NCBI GenBank assembly: GCA_905221605.1
Contig: CAJNDS010000616.1
Span: forward strand, 1 to 52,500
Reading direction: 5' to 3'
DNA: 52,500 bases
DNA from: Symbiodinium natans
Taxonomy: Eukaryota; Sar; Dinophyceae; Suessiales; Symbiodiniaceae
A program made the position numbers and the translations under genes. Below are positions 22,731 through 32,990 of this stretch, piece after piece (position 1 is the first letter of the stretch; every line of letters begins with the position of its first letter). Under the pieces are notes generated by a model that did not search any database, was not told where the DNA came from, and was given only the letters and a program-made list of their open reading frames with translations.

Positions 22731-23463
22731 ATGCTTTGGGCCTCCCGCTCCCCGAAGTCCGTCACAATGCTCGACCTGGCCAAATCAACCTCCCCAGACA
22801 CTCATAACCGACAGCCGGACGCCCGAGTGCAACTGCCAATGCCCTTCGGCAAAGACAGGACATTCAAGGGTGCCGGGACCGATCAGGCACGGACAGGCGC
22901 TCCATCAACCTGAGTCACAACTCTCTGATCACGGAATGCACCACCATACACTGACACAACAACAAAACTCGGCGTGTTGATGATGCAAGCGTCGCCACCG
23001 TGCGCAGCAGACCAGCACGATCGTATACAACTGATCTTAAGCTCACCCCCTACTGCTTGACATGCACTAAAAAACAAGAACACAAGAACCAAATCAGTGT
23101 CAGTGTCATGGAGGAGGATGTGACAGCAAGACTTCCAGGGGTCACTGGGAGGGCGTCCATTTTCCGTGGCAGGGTACGCGCTTGTCACAAACGGGTGCCC
23201 TAAACAGCGATGCCACGAGGACAGGACTTTTGGGCCTCCACAGTCAAACCCTGGCTGCTGTACAAGTCTTAGGGGTTGCCCTGATTGGACATATCACTGC
23301 GACGTTGGCATCCACCACCGCCAAAACAAAACACCCCAGGGTTTAGGGTTTGGAGCGGAACTTGAACATGGCTTTCCACACGAAGAGGCACCTGCTCTCC
23401 CCTTGCGGTCCTACTTCAATACCTTCAAGAAGGTGTCCCCCCAAACCCAAAACCCGCTATAAG
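22731..23463. other. No recognised feature
   Basis: Unique-looking, with one telomere-like patch near 23338-23352. Frames of about 100 codons without motifs. Confidence 0.4.
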
Positions 23464-23538
23464 CCTTAATGTTGGACCCGCTATAGCCTTAATGTTGGAC
23501 CCTGTTTAGTCTGGCCCCCCCCCCCCCCCCCCCCCCCC
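23464..23538 (-). mobile_element. Probable fragment of the 30.4-kb TIR element family, ending in C24
   Basis: GCCTTAATGTTGGACCC occurs twice in 45 bp (the first as AGCCTTAATG at 23462), followed by TTTAGTCTGG and 24 consecutive C. The reverse complement of the right TIR region at 31033-31075 reads GGCTTAATGTTAGGGTCCC, then TTTAATAA, then 14 C, the same order. It looks like a truncated relative. Confidence 0.5.
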
Positions 23539-24104
23539 TGCCGAACAGTCGAGGCTGGATTTGTTCCTGTTTAGACGCTCCCGGGGGTTTATATGATTTT
23601 AATGGGGAGGAGTAGCGATGCCCAGCCATCTTTCTTAAAGGCGCGCCACGTGGAATTTTCTTACGGCGCCCACACGATGTGCCTTAAAAGAGGTCAGGAT
23701 GCCCTGCGTAAGCCAAAATGACATAAAAGAGGAGGCCCCCACTAAAGGTCCAGCATGAAGGCCCACGAAACGGAACCCGAACCCTTGCCCTGAAGCCCAA
23801 TGTGCGCGAAGGGGCCGACTTCGCCGTGGGCATCGCCGACTTCTTCCAGAGCGCGGCCTGGCGAAAGGAACGCAAGTGTCATGCACAACGAACGTAAGTA
23901 GGGCGCGGGGCAGGTAGTTGGAGGCATCATAAGGCTTAGGCCAGGTACATGTTGCATCTCGTGGCATACTCTCAGCTTGGGGATCATGCGCCCCGCGTTG
24001 AATCATTCGTTAGCTGCGCGCCCTATTGCCACAAAGCCCTAAACTCTAGACCTTAAGCCGCAAATGTCCACAGAGACAAAGCTCGGCAAGGCATCCTGTT
24101 AGGA
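23539..24104. other. No recognised feature
   Basis: Frames up to 123 codons on the minus strand (23635-24006) without a recognised domain. Confidence 0.4.
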
Positions 24105-24830
24105 TTTTGGATTGAGGGCATATAGGGTTCAAGACATTGAGGGCTTTGGATCACATACGCCTACTCGGTGCTGAATATTCATCTTGGGTATCTCCGGAAA
24201 ATGAGTACCAGTCCGGATAAGAATAGAGCTATACTCAAGGACATAAGACTTTCTCCAGACAGCCAGAACTTCCATAATGTAAGCAGGACATTGCGTGGCT
24301 TTCTTATGATCGTCTTCTTAGCAATGGTTTGGAGGATTTGGAAATTATGTTGTACCTATCTTTCTTGGGTCTAGAAGTGGAAATCTGAGAGTCAATTTGT
24401 TCATCCTTTTACTTTGACATCTTTCGCTAATCCTTTCTATAATCTCAGAATTTGGGGGCGGCACAAGATGCCCATTTTTCCTCCATTATCGATTTCTTTT
24501 ATGACTTTGTCACCTTCAAGTAAAGCAATTCACATATTTGGATTATTAATTCAAATTCTTCTATATCTTCATGTCTTACATTGTATCTTTTTACTGACAT
24601 TTCAAGACCATCCCATTATTTCCTTGGGATTTCTTGACTAAGGCTTTCACGCTTGAATTAACAAAAGCAATCTTATCTGGCACACTTCCTGTTGGATATT
24701 GGGCTTGGGTTGACCATTGAGGATTGAGAGATTGAGGATTGAAGGCTTTGAATCTATAGGATTGAGGGCTTAGGGTCTAGGACTGAGCGCTGAGGGCTTC
24801 GAGCGCTTGGGCTAGGATTGAGGCGCTAGC
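24105..24830. other. AT-rich island flanked by GATTGAGGGC-rich edges
   Basis: About 24180-24690 is visibly AT-richer than its surroundings. The edges share GGATTGAGGGC and GAGGGCTTTGGAT-like words: 24107-24152 on the left, 24707-24830 (at least five copies) on the right. Inside, a + frame at 24168-24374 and another at 24414-24641 give hydrophobic peptides, probably just from T-richness. Possible origins are an inserted element or organelle-derived DNA; neither is shown. Confidence 0.5.
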
Positions 24831-25669
24831 AGGCGGGGCGCCCCTTGCACTCGGCCCACTGGGCCCAGTGGATGAGGCAAGGTCTAAGCTGCATTGTCCA
24901 ACCTGGCTGCTGTTCCTTCCTTCCAAGATCTTCGCTAGAGGGGCCTACACATGGATAGGAGAGATGGCAGGGGGAGAAGATGCATGACGATTGTGAGAGT
25001 TTACGCAGAAAACCGACGCCGCAAACCGCCGGCCGCAACAACCCTGAAGTGCTGTGGCTACCCAAGTGCCTGTGGCACATCTTGTGCAGCCTTGAGCTGG
25101 GACCTGAAAGGGGCCCGCGTTTCTGGGCAAACCACGTCTGAACACGTCTACACCGAGTCGAGGCTGAGCGCAAATGTGGAGTGCTAGATGCTCCTGGAGG
25201 GGTGTCTAGTGAGTAGTGCAGGTGCGTGTCGGTGATCTTGATTTTAGCCAAGGCAGCATTTCCCTCCTGAAGCCTGAGCAAAACAAACTCCAAGAATGAG
25301 GGTAACACAGGCTATGTCCCAAGATCTTGAGCTGCCGACTTAGCTTGCAGCAAGTGCGGCAGCGTGGGGGCCTTGCAGGAAAATTCGCAAACAGCAGAAA
25401 GACGTCACAGCTGCCAATACCACAACGTGTCAACAAATGAAAAGCACTCCGGATCACTCCGGCACAACTTGCCTCAGCAACGGTGAGCTGCGCGACGCAG
25501 GGTGTGAAGGGGCAGCAGATCCTCCGCTTGTTGATGTAGAGTATGTCTTGCGGTGGCTATGTCAGGCTACGTCAGACCATGTCAAGAACTGATGTCTCTG
25601 ACACTTGCTCCTGGTCGGTTGCTCTCCATGAGCACTCGAGGAGTGGCAGCAGTGTGTCTGGACGGGTCC
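24831..25669. other. No recognised feature
   Basis: A 160-codon minus frame (24826-25308) and several shorter ones overlap each other; no motif. Nothing else seen. Confidence 0.4.
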
Positions 25670-26198
25670 TGTCAAGCTGCTCTCCCTATGATCGTCATCA
25701 TGACCCTTAAAACCATGCTGTCATCTCATCATGGCTGTCAGGCTCATTGCTACGGAACACACCTCAAACCTGCGAATTTACTTGTATCCTGGAATGATTC
25801 TCAGATCTCGGACCTCCTGCCTATGACACTTCAAGAACCAATGCAAAAAATGCTTGGCAGTTGATCTGGCGCTCCTTGCGGCGTCCGCACCAAGAGACCC
25901 AACACCTCGGCTGGGGCCTGGCATACGTAGCATCAGAGGGCTCAACGCAGGATTAAGCATTACACAAGAATTTCACAAGGGGCCACATTTAAGGTTTCGG
26001 CGCGCAGGTCTTCAGCTTTATTTCGCGAGCCAAGGCTATTGTGCAGACATTCGCGAGAGAAGCATGGGCTGACCAGCCTGCCCCGTGCTGGGCTTCAGCT
26101 TGTGCCCTGCAATTGGCACAGGATTATTGCTTTGAGCAGCAGCTTGCCATTCTGAGCTGTATCATGGCTGACGATCATAGGGACAGCAGCTTGATTGA
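25670..26198. mobile_element. Founder-like copy with terminal inverted repeats
   Basis: The left end (25670-25701) reads TCAAGCTGCTCTCCC then TATGATCGTCATCATG. The right end (26163-26198) reads CATGGCTGACGATCATAG then GGACAGCAGCTTGA, its near-perfect reverse complement with about three mismatches in 32. The interior is the diverged first copy of the tandem unit that follows. Short size, TIRs and no transposase are what a MITE looks like. No clear target-site duplication was found. Confidence 0.55.
25854..26072 (+). pseudogene. Diverged copy of the array-borne open frame
   Basis: A 72-codon frame whose last 60 or so codons match the 113-codon frame carried by later units of the array (landmark peptide ITQEFHKGPHLRFRRAG). 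The 5' half is too diverged to follow. Whether the frame was ever translated is unknown; no domain is recognised. Confidence 0.3.
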
Positions 26199-26435
26199 GG
26201 CCACAGCGAAACTTTGATGGATGACAAGGCAGGCGAGGCATTGCCACGCTGTTGAATTCAGCTCTTTTGATACGTCTGCAATTGTGCGCAATAAAAGGGG
26301 CCAGGTGAACTTTCGTAAAAGACTTGATGAGCCTGATCCTCGTGAATCAGTGAAGGGTCTTGGGCATTTTGGGGAATGAACTCCACCGCGTCAGGTCCAA
26401 ATATCGATCACGGCAGCTCCAAACAGCAAACATAG

Positions 26436-26777
26436 ATGGACAGCCATCATAACACTTCGGACTGCACTGTTGCATCATTGCTGTCAAGCTTATTGCTTCG
26501 GAACAATCCTGAAAACCTGCTGAAGTTACTTGTAGCCTCAACAACGCAAAACACAAATTGCCTGGATGCTCCGGCCCTCCTTGCTGCATCGGTAGCAAGA
26601 GGCCCAACACCTCGGCTGGGGCCTGGCATAAACAGCATCAGAGGGCTCAACGCGGGACTAAGCATTACACAAGAATTTCACAAGGGGCCACATTTAAGGT
26701 TTCGGCGCGCAAGGCTTCAGCTTTATTTCGCGAGCCAAGGCTATTGTACAGACATTCGCGAGAGAAGCATGGGCTGA
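26436..26777 (+). CDS. Array-borne 113-codon open frame, copy 1 (hypothetical)
   Basis: The frame starts MDSHHNTSDC and ends DIRERSMG. The same frame recurs at 27062-27403, 27609-27950 and 28235-28576 with a handful of substitutions and no stops. A fifth copy starting at 28941 runs into the array's end and acquires a different C-terminus. No domain, signal peptide or membrane segment is recognised, and an overlapping minus-strand frame is equally conserved. The openness may therefore reflect recent duplication rather than selection. I give it as hypothetical only. Confidence 0.2.
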   Translation: MDSHHNTSDCTVASLLSSLLLRNNPENLLKLLVASTTQNTNCLDAPALLAASVARGPTPRLGPGINSIRGLNAGLSITQEFHKGPHLRFRRARLQLYFASQGYCTDIRERSMG

Positions 26778-27061
26778 CCAGCCTGCCCCGTGCTGGGCTT
26801 CAGCTTGTACCCTGCAATTGGCACAGGATTATTGCTTTGAGCAGCAGCTTGCCGTTCTGAGCTGTATCATGGCTGACGATCATAGGGACAGCAGCTTGAT
26901 TGAGCCCACAGCGAAACTTTGATGGATGACAAGGCAGGCGAGGCATTGCCACGCTGTTGAATTCTGATGAGCCCTTATCCTCGTGAATCAGTGAAGGGTC
27001 TTGGGCATTTTTGGGGAATGTTCCAAATATCGATCACGGCAGCCCCAAACAGCAAACATAG

Positions 27062-27403
27062 ATGGACAGCCATCATAACACTTCGGACTGCACTGTTGCA
27101 TCATTGCTGTCAAGCTTATTGCTTCGGAACAATCCTGAAAACCTGCTGAAGCTACTTGTATCCTCAACAATGCAAAACACAAATTGCCTGGATGCTCCGG
27201 CCCTCCTTGCTGCATCGGTAGCAAGAGGCCCAACACCTCGGCTGGGGCCTGGCATAAACAGCATCAGAGGGCTCAACGCGGGACTAAGCATTACACAAGA
27301 ATTTCACAAGGGGCCACATTTAAGGTTTCGGCGCGCAAGGCTTCAGCTTTATTTCGCGAGCCAAGGCTATTGTACAGACATTCGCGAGAGAAGCATGGGC
27401 TGA
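27062..27403 (+). CDS. Array-borne 113-codon open frame, copy 2 (hypothetical)
   Basis: Differs from the first copy at a few residues (for example VSSTMQNTN in place of VASTTQNTN). Same start and stop. No function assignable. Confidence 0.2.
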   Translation: MDSHHNTSDCTVASLLSSLLLRNNPENLLKLLVSSTMQNTNCLDAPALLAASVARGPTPRLGPGINSIRGLNAGLSITQEFHKGPHLRFRRARLQLYFASQGYCTDIRERSMG

Positions 27404-27608
27404 CCAGCCTGCCCCGTGCTGGGCTTCAGCTTGTACCCTGCAATTGGCACAGGATTATTGCTTTGAGCAGCAGCTTGCCGTTCTGAGCTGTATCATGGCT
27501 GACGATCATAGGGACAGCAGCTTGATTGAGCCCACAGCGAAACTTTGATGGATCTCCACCGCGTCAGGTCCAAATATCGATCACGGCAGCTCCAAACAGC
27601 AAACATAG

Positions 27609-27950
27609 ATGGACAGCCATCATAACACTTCGGACTGCACTGTCGCATCATTGCTGTCAAGCTTATTGCTTCGGAACAATCCTGAAAACCTGCTGCATTT
27701 ACTTGTATCCTCAACAACGCAAAACACAAATTGCCTGGATGCTCCGGCCCTCCTTGCTGCATCGGTAGCAAGAGGCCCAACACCTCGGCTGGGGCCTGGC
27801 ATAAACAGCATCAGAGGGCTCAACGCGGGACTAAGCATTACACAAGAATTTCACAAGGGGCCACATTTAAGGTTTCGGCGCGCAGGGCTTCAGCTTTATT
27901 TCGCGAGCCAAGGCTATTGTACAGACATTCGCGAGAGAAGCATGGGCTGA
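27609..27950 (+). CDS. Array-borne 113-codon open frame, copy 3 (hypothetical)
   Basis: Carries NLLHLL where other copies have NLLKLL, and RRAG for RRAR. It lies in the unit with the largest deletion, which falls outside the frame. Confidence 0.2.
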   Translation: MDSHHNTSDCTVASLLSSLLLRNNPENLLHLLVSSTTQNTNCLDAPALLAASVARGPTPRLGPGINSIRGLNAGLSITQEFHKGPHLRFRRAGLQLYFASQGYCTDIRERSMG

Positions 27951-28234
27951 CCAGCCTGCCCCGTGCTGGGCTTCAGCTTGTACCCTGCAATTGGCACAGG
28001 ATTATTGCTTTGAGCAGCAGCTTGCCGTTCTGAGCTGTATCATGGCTGACGATCATAGGGACAGCAGCTTGATTGAGCCCACAGCGAAACTTTGATGGAT
28101 GACAAGGCAGGCGAGACATTGCCACGCTGTTGAATTCTGATGAGCCCTTATCCTCGTGAATCAGTGAAGGGTCTTGGGCATTTTTGGGGAATGTTCCAAA
28201 TATCGATCACGGCAGCCCCAAACAGCAAACATAG

Positions 28235-28576
28235 ATGGACAGCCATCATAACACTTCGGACTGCACTGTTGCATCATTGCTGTCAAGCTTATTGCTTCGG
28301 AACAATCCTGAAAACCTGCTGAAGCTACTTGTATCCTCAACAATGCAAAACACAAATTGCCTGGATGCTCCGGCCCTCCTTGCTGCATCGGTAGCAAGAG
28401 GCCCAACACCTCGGCTGGGGCCTGGCATAAACAGCATCAGAGGGCTCAACGCAGGATTAAGCATTACGCAAGAATTTCACAAGGGGCCACATTTAAGGTT
28501 TCGGCGCGCAGGGCTTCAGCTTTATTTCGTGAGCCAAGGCTATGGTACAGACATTCGCGAGAGAAGCATGGGCTGA
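28235..28576 (+). CDS. Array-borne 113-codon open frame, copy 4 (hypothetical)
   Basis: Same frame, with VSQGYG in place of ASQGYC near the C-terminus. No function assignable. Confidence 0.2.
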   Translation: MDSHHNTSDCTVASLLSSLLLRNNPENLLKLLVSSTMQNTNCLDAPALLAASVARGPTPRLGPGINSIRGLNAGLSITQEFHKGPHLRFRRAGLQLYFVSQGYGTDIRERSMG

Positions 28577-28940
28577 CCAGCCTGCCCCGTGCTGGGCTTC
28601 AGCTGGCAACCTGCAATTGGCACAGGATTATTGCTTTGAGCAGCAGCTTGCCGTTCTGAGCTGTATCATGGCTGACGATCATAGGGACAGCAGCTTGATT
28701 GAGCCCACAGCGAAACTTTGATGGATGACAAGGCAGGCGAGGCATTGCCACGCTGTTGAATTCAGCTCTTTTGATACGTCTGCAATTGCGCGCAATAAAT
28801 GGGGCCAGGTGAACTTTCGTAAAAGATTTGATGAGCCCTGATCCTCGTGAATCAGTGAAGGGTCTTGGGCATTTTGGGGAATGAACTCCACCGCGTCAGG
28901 TCCAAATATCGATCACGGCAGCTCCAAACAGCAAACATAG

Positions 28941-29309
28941 ATGGACAGCCATCATAACACTTCGGACTGCACTGTGGCATCATTGCTGTCAAGCTTATTG
29001 CTTCGGAACAATCCTGAAAACCTGCTGAAGTTACTTGTATCCTCAACAACGCAAAACACAAATTGCCTGGATGCTCCGGCCCTCCTTGCTGCATCGGTAG
29101 CAAGAGGCCCAACACCTCGGCTGGGGCCTGGCATAAACAGCATCAGAGGGCTTACTGCGTTTAGGGTTGCGGCGCGCAGCGAAGAAAAAGCATTGGCCAC
29201 AAAGTTGACTACGCAAGTGTCAAGCTTAAGGTTCACACACGGCATGGGGTTTTGCTTTGGGATGCATTGCGCACTTGACTTTGCCCCAAATACCCGTCCC
29301 CTTAAATAG
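28941..29309 (+). pseudogene. Array-borne open frame, copy 5, truncated and fused
   Basis: The first 70 or so codons match the other copies. After the array breakpoint near 29151 the frame continues by chance into unrelated sequence for 50 codons. It is a repeat truncation rather than a meaningful fusion. Confidence 0.3.
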
Positions 29310-29593
29310 CAGCCCCCCACCTGTTGTCCTTTCGTAAGCCGCGGTGGACATTGACACTGTTTCAGAACCCAAGTTAGTGCTTCAAACAAGCCGTATACCC
29401 AGATTAACGATCAAGTACTGCCACGTGATGGAAGAATGACAACCTCCTTATGTGGGATTGCATTGGTCTCCGAAGATGTTGTTTTCGCGGCATCCTGCCA
29501 CAATTTTTGTGGTCTGATTCTGAGACCATGGGCCTGTCAACTCCCACCAATTTGGAGGCCTGTGGTTCCCGCGTACAAACACACAGAGACAGA
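29152..29593. other. No recognised feature
   Basis: Unique-looking sequence between the array end and a TA microsatellite. Confidence 0.4.
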
Positions 29594-29654
29594 CTATATA
29601 TATATATATATACACGCATATATATATATATATACACATACACATACATATACA

Positions 29655-29694
<40 letters not shown>

Positions 29695-29697
29695 TAT

Positions 29698-29729
<32 letters not shown>

Positions 29730-29731
29730 AA
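29594..29731. repeat. (TA)n microsatellite with TACA steps
   Basis: Long TA runs interrupted by TACACGC, ACACATACACATA and TACATG. It ends AACTCTGCA, much like the AACTTTGCA that ends the TA tract at 21469, so the flank may be part of a dispersed unit. Confidence 0.95.
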
Positions 29732-30374
29732 CTCTGCACCACTATGCCACTATTCAACATGAGCCCAGTCGGAGCATGTGCGGAAGCTGACTTGGGCCAA
29801 CTTACAGCTGCTTTGCCGCCGCCTTGGTGCGGTCAGCGTTGCCCACATCTCCAGCTTCTTCCTGAGTGCGTAGCAATGACATGACAACTTTCGATGCGGT
29901 TGCCAGCCCAAACCACGGCGGCAGAATTGCAGCCATGAAGTTTGCAGGTCCATTTGACAACCTGGGGTGATTGCCTGGGTGGTGGTACAACATGAACACG
30001 TGAAGTTTTGGCTGCGATGTCGAGTCAACAATGAATTCTAGATTGATTTGGGTTCAGCGTGCACGGATCATCACCCTCTCCCATAAACTCTCCCATTCCT
30101 CTTCTTCTTCGTTTCCGTCATGTTCCACTCCCAACACCACCACACACCACCACGCACCGCTGCACCAGTCTCCATCAACCGAAGCCTTCTCTCCCTTGCG
30201 TTTCGGCATGAGGTTTAGGGTTAAGGTTAAGGGCATTGCTTGTTTTGACTCCAAGCAGTAGTGCTTAAGGGGCCTCATTACAAGTATTGTAGTGCAACAT
30301 TTTTCCCTTCTTAAGCCACTCTTCCTGCATGGGGTCTTCTCCTAAGGTCTTCAGCCAAACAGTCTACAGGTATA
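29732..30374. other. No recognised feature
   Basis: Includes a CCACCACACACCACCACGC stretch near 30137 and a GTTAGGG-like patch at 30211-30231. No gene recognised. Confidence 0.4.
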
Positions 30375-31245
30375 GGTTGTTGGGTCTGCCTCGCCCGTTT
30401 GCCCATCGCTCTTGGGCAGGACGGCGCGTTTAATATGGTATTTCCAGTGTGTCGTCAATGTTGTGACTAGTGATTCGTTGTTCTGGAACTGAACAGTTGT
30501 AGACGTGAAGCTGAAAGCATGGTATTTTCGACGCTCGTGTGTTTGCCGAAGCCCCGTGTTTCATACCCGCTGTAATGTTAGAGTCCCTTTTTTAATTGGG
30601 GTGGTAATAGTAATATTCGCCGGGCCAGAGGGCCCCAGCCGAAGACTACTTTCCATTGCGGGAGGTTTTCGGGCCGATGTATGTAAACAAGTCTATATAG
30701 GGGGGTCCGGTGATAATAAACATGGGGTGGTAATTGTAAAATTTTCCGGCCAGGAATTGAAAATGTCACTGAAAATGGCTTAAGAGTTCCATTGCAGAGA
30801 AGACTTTTCAGCTAGCGGCGGTCCATTGCAGCAGAGCAGGACAACACACAGACCAAGCCGGGCCGGCAGAGCAAAAGGAGCTGCAGAGAGCAGAACCCTT
30901 CACAAGACAAAGCAAAGCAGACCCTGACAGCTGACCCCCCCCAGAGCCCCAGACCCCAGACCCCCAGAATCCGCATTATCGACACCCCCTCTTTTTTTCC
31001 ACCCCTCCAAACCCCGGGGACCAAAACAAGACGGGGGGGGGGGGGGTTATTAAAGGGACCCTAACATTAAGCCTTTTACGGTCGAAAGTACCATGCTTTC
31101 GAGCAACTTCGCGTCTGCAACTGTTCAGTTCCTTAACGGCAAATCACTAGTCACGACATTGACGAAACACTGGCAATACCACATTAAATGCCGCGTCCCG
31201 CCAAGGAACGGTGCACAAACGGGATAAGACAACGCGCCGAACAAC
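30375..31245. mobile_element. Non-autonomous element with about 200-bp terminal inverted repeats
   Basis: 30375-30610 is the imperfect reverse complement of 31045-31245. Matching landmarks include AAGCATGGTATTTTCGACG (30518) with CGAAAGTACCATGCTTTCG (31083), GAACTGAACAGTTG with CAACTGTTCAGTTC, and GACTAGTGATTCG with CAAATCACTAGTC. TAATGTTAGAGTCCC near the inner edge faces GGGACCCTAACATTA. The roughly 430-bp interior encodes nothing recognisable. Long TIRs with no transposase suggest a fold-back or MITE-type DNA element. Confidence 0.8.
31033..31046 (+). repeat. Homopolymer G14
   Basis: Sits at the inner edge of the right TIR. Confidence 0.9.
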
Positions 31246-31662
<417 letters not shown>

Positions 31663-32090
31663 GTTACCTGCGAGCTGGCGAACGTCCAGCGGCGCAGCCT
31701 CGGCCTCTGCACCATCAGGAGTTGCATTATACCCGTGTCTCTCCACAAAAGGTCACTCGGGGAGCTCGCGAACGTAAGCGGCGGACCACCTTCATCAGGA
31801 ACGTGTGACCTTGCTAAGCCAAGACATGCACTGCTTCCAGGCAGAACAACCTACACGGTTTTTTAAGGGTTAGGGGCTCAGGGCTCAGGGCCCAGTGTCT
31901 TTAGAGTATAGTTTAGGGGAATTAGACATGTCTTGAGTTGTGTGTGTACGCCCTTTGGGTAGGCTTGTCTATTCAAGGGCGACCCCGAGCACTAAAACCC
32001 TGGACTCTGGACCTTGGATGCGCTCATGAGAAGGGTCAGGAAGGGTTGGAAGGGTGGGAAGGGGAGAAGGGGAGAAGGGGAGAAGGCGGA
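31663..32090. other. No recognised feature
   Basis: Unique-looking with GGGCTCAGGGC words near 31875. Nothing supported. Confidence 0.4.
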
Positions 32091-32345
32091 AAAGTGTCAA
32101 TTTGGAACGCCGAAAGTGTCAATTTGGAACACAGAGAGGATGCAGAATGAACCACACCAACTCAGAGTCAAGCACAGCGCCTGGGTTTTGACGTTAAGAC
32201 GCGTCTGCGTTCCAGATTGACCCCTTATTTCCGGTCGTCATTTGGCTGTGTGCCTAAACCCCCGGTTGTCGCGGCCCGCGCCAGCGACCACCTGTTACAG
32301 ACCTCTGTAACGCCCGGCTTGTTACAGACCTCTGTCGCGCGCACG
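32091..32345. repeat. Short direct and palindromic repeats
   Basis: AGTGTCAATTTGGAAC occurs twice near 32093 and 32115. GTTACAGACCTCTGTAAC at 32294-32311 is an imperfect palindrome with 8-base arms; a near-copy GTTACAGACCTCTGTCGCG follows at 32321. Confidence 0.75.
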
Positions 32346-32460
32346 TTCGTATCACGTATATTATTTATTATATTATATTCTATTATATTATATGATATTG
32401 TATTTATGTTATATGATATGTATTTATATATTATTACATATATACATATACATGCACAAA
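32346..32460. repeat. AT-only tract
   Basis: ATTATATTATAT-type sequence abruptly inserted in GC-rich flanks. Confidence 0.85.
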
Positions 32461-32539
32461 AAACGGGTCTCAGGGCACATTGGGGTAGGACGATAAGGCG
32501 TCTATTTGGGGCGCACGTTGCTTACGCAGATGTCGCTGT

Positions 32540-32990
32540 TTGGTCTGTCGCGGGTATGTAACGCACTTGTAACGGGGTATGTCGCGCGCCGGGAGGCATG
32601 AACACAGATTTTCGGGAACTTCGGGTTTCAGGCTTCGGGGGTGTCTTGCCTAAAGCCTAGAGAGTCCCCCTGTTGAGGACTGAGTGGGGTTGGCCGCGAC
32701 AAGCAAGACCTGGAACCCTCACAGCTTCTTGAAATTTACGAGCACTTACCCTCCGATAAGTAAGACTTGGAACCACTCCCCATACTCAGCCTTTAAGGGT
32801 TTAAGGGGGTTTCAAATTCAGGGATACACATATATTTGCTTCTTGGAACTTACGAACATTTACCCCCCGATAAGCAAGACTTGGAACCTGCAGACAACAA
32901 CAAACAGGTCTGTCGCAAAACCCCGGCCATTGATACATACCCTCTGTAACGGGGTATGTCGCGTGTGTGGGCCGTGGCCCTGTTACAAGC
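32540..32990. repeat. Interleaved short dispersed repeats
   Basis: Two families occur here. One is CTGTAACGGGGTATGTCGCG (about 32566 and 32943, with the variant of 32294-32340). The other is CCGATAAGCAAGACTTGGAA (about 32699, 32753 and 32869). The second family reappears at 35.6-35.83 kb. Confidence 0.8.

Larger units (their letters stand above)
26199..29151 (+). repeat. Tandem array of 547-706 bp units
   Basis: The landmark CCAAATATCGATCACGGCAG occurs at 26397, 27023, 27570, 28196 and 28902, giving periods of 626, 547, 626 and 706 bp. The 706-bp unit keeps a segment (TTTTGATACGTCTGCAATTG and following) that the 626-bp units lack. The 547-bp unit has a larger deletion. The last unit is cut off at about 29151, where it joins unrelated sequence starting TACTGCGTTTAGGG. 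Copies are close to identical, so expansion is recent. Confidence 0.95.

Noticed and set aside
24168-24374. Resemblance of the LGYLRKMSTSPDKNRAI frame to the end of a Ty3/gypsy reverse transcriptase
   Set aside because: Similarity is limited to a few residues; the catalytic YxDD and flanking RT motifs are absent.
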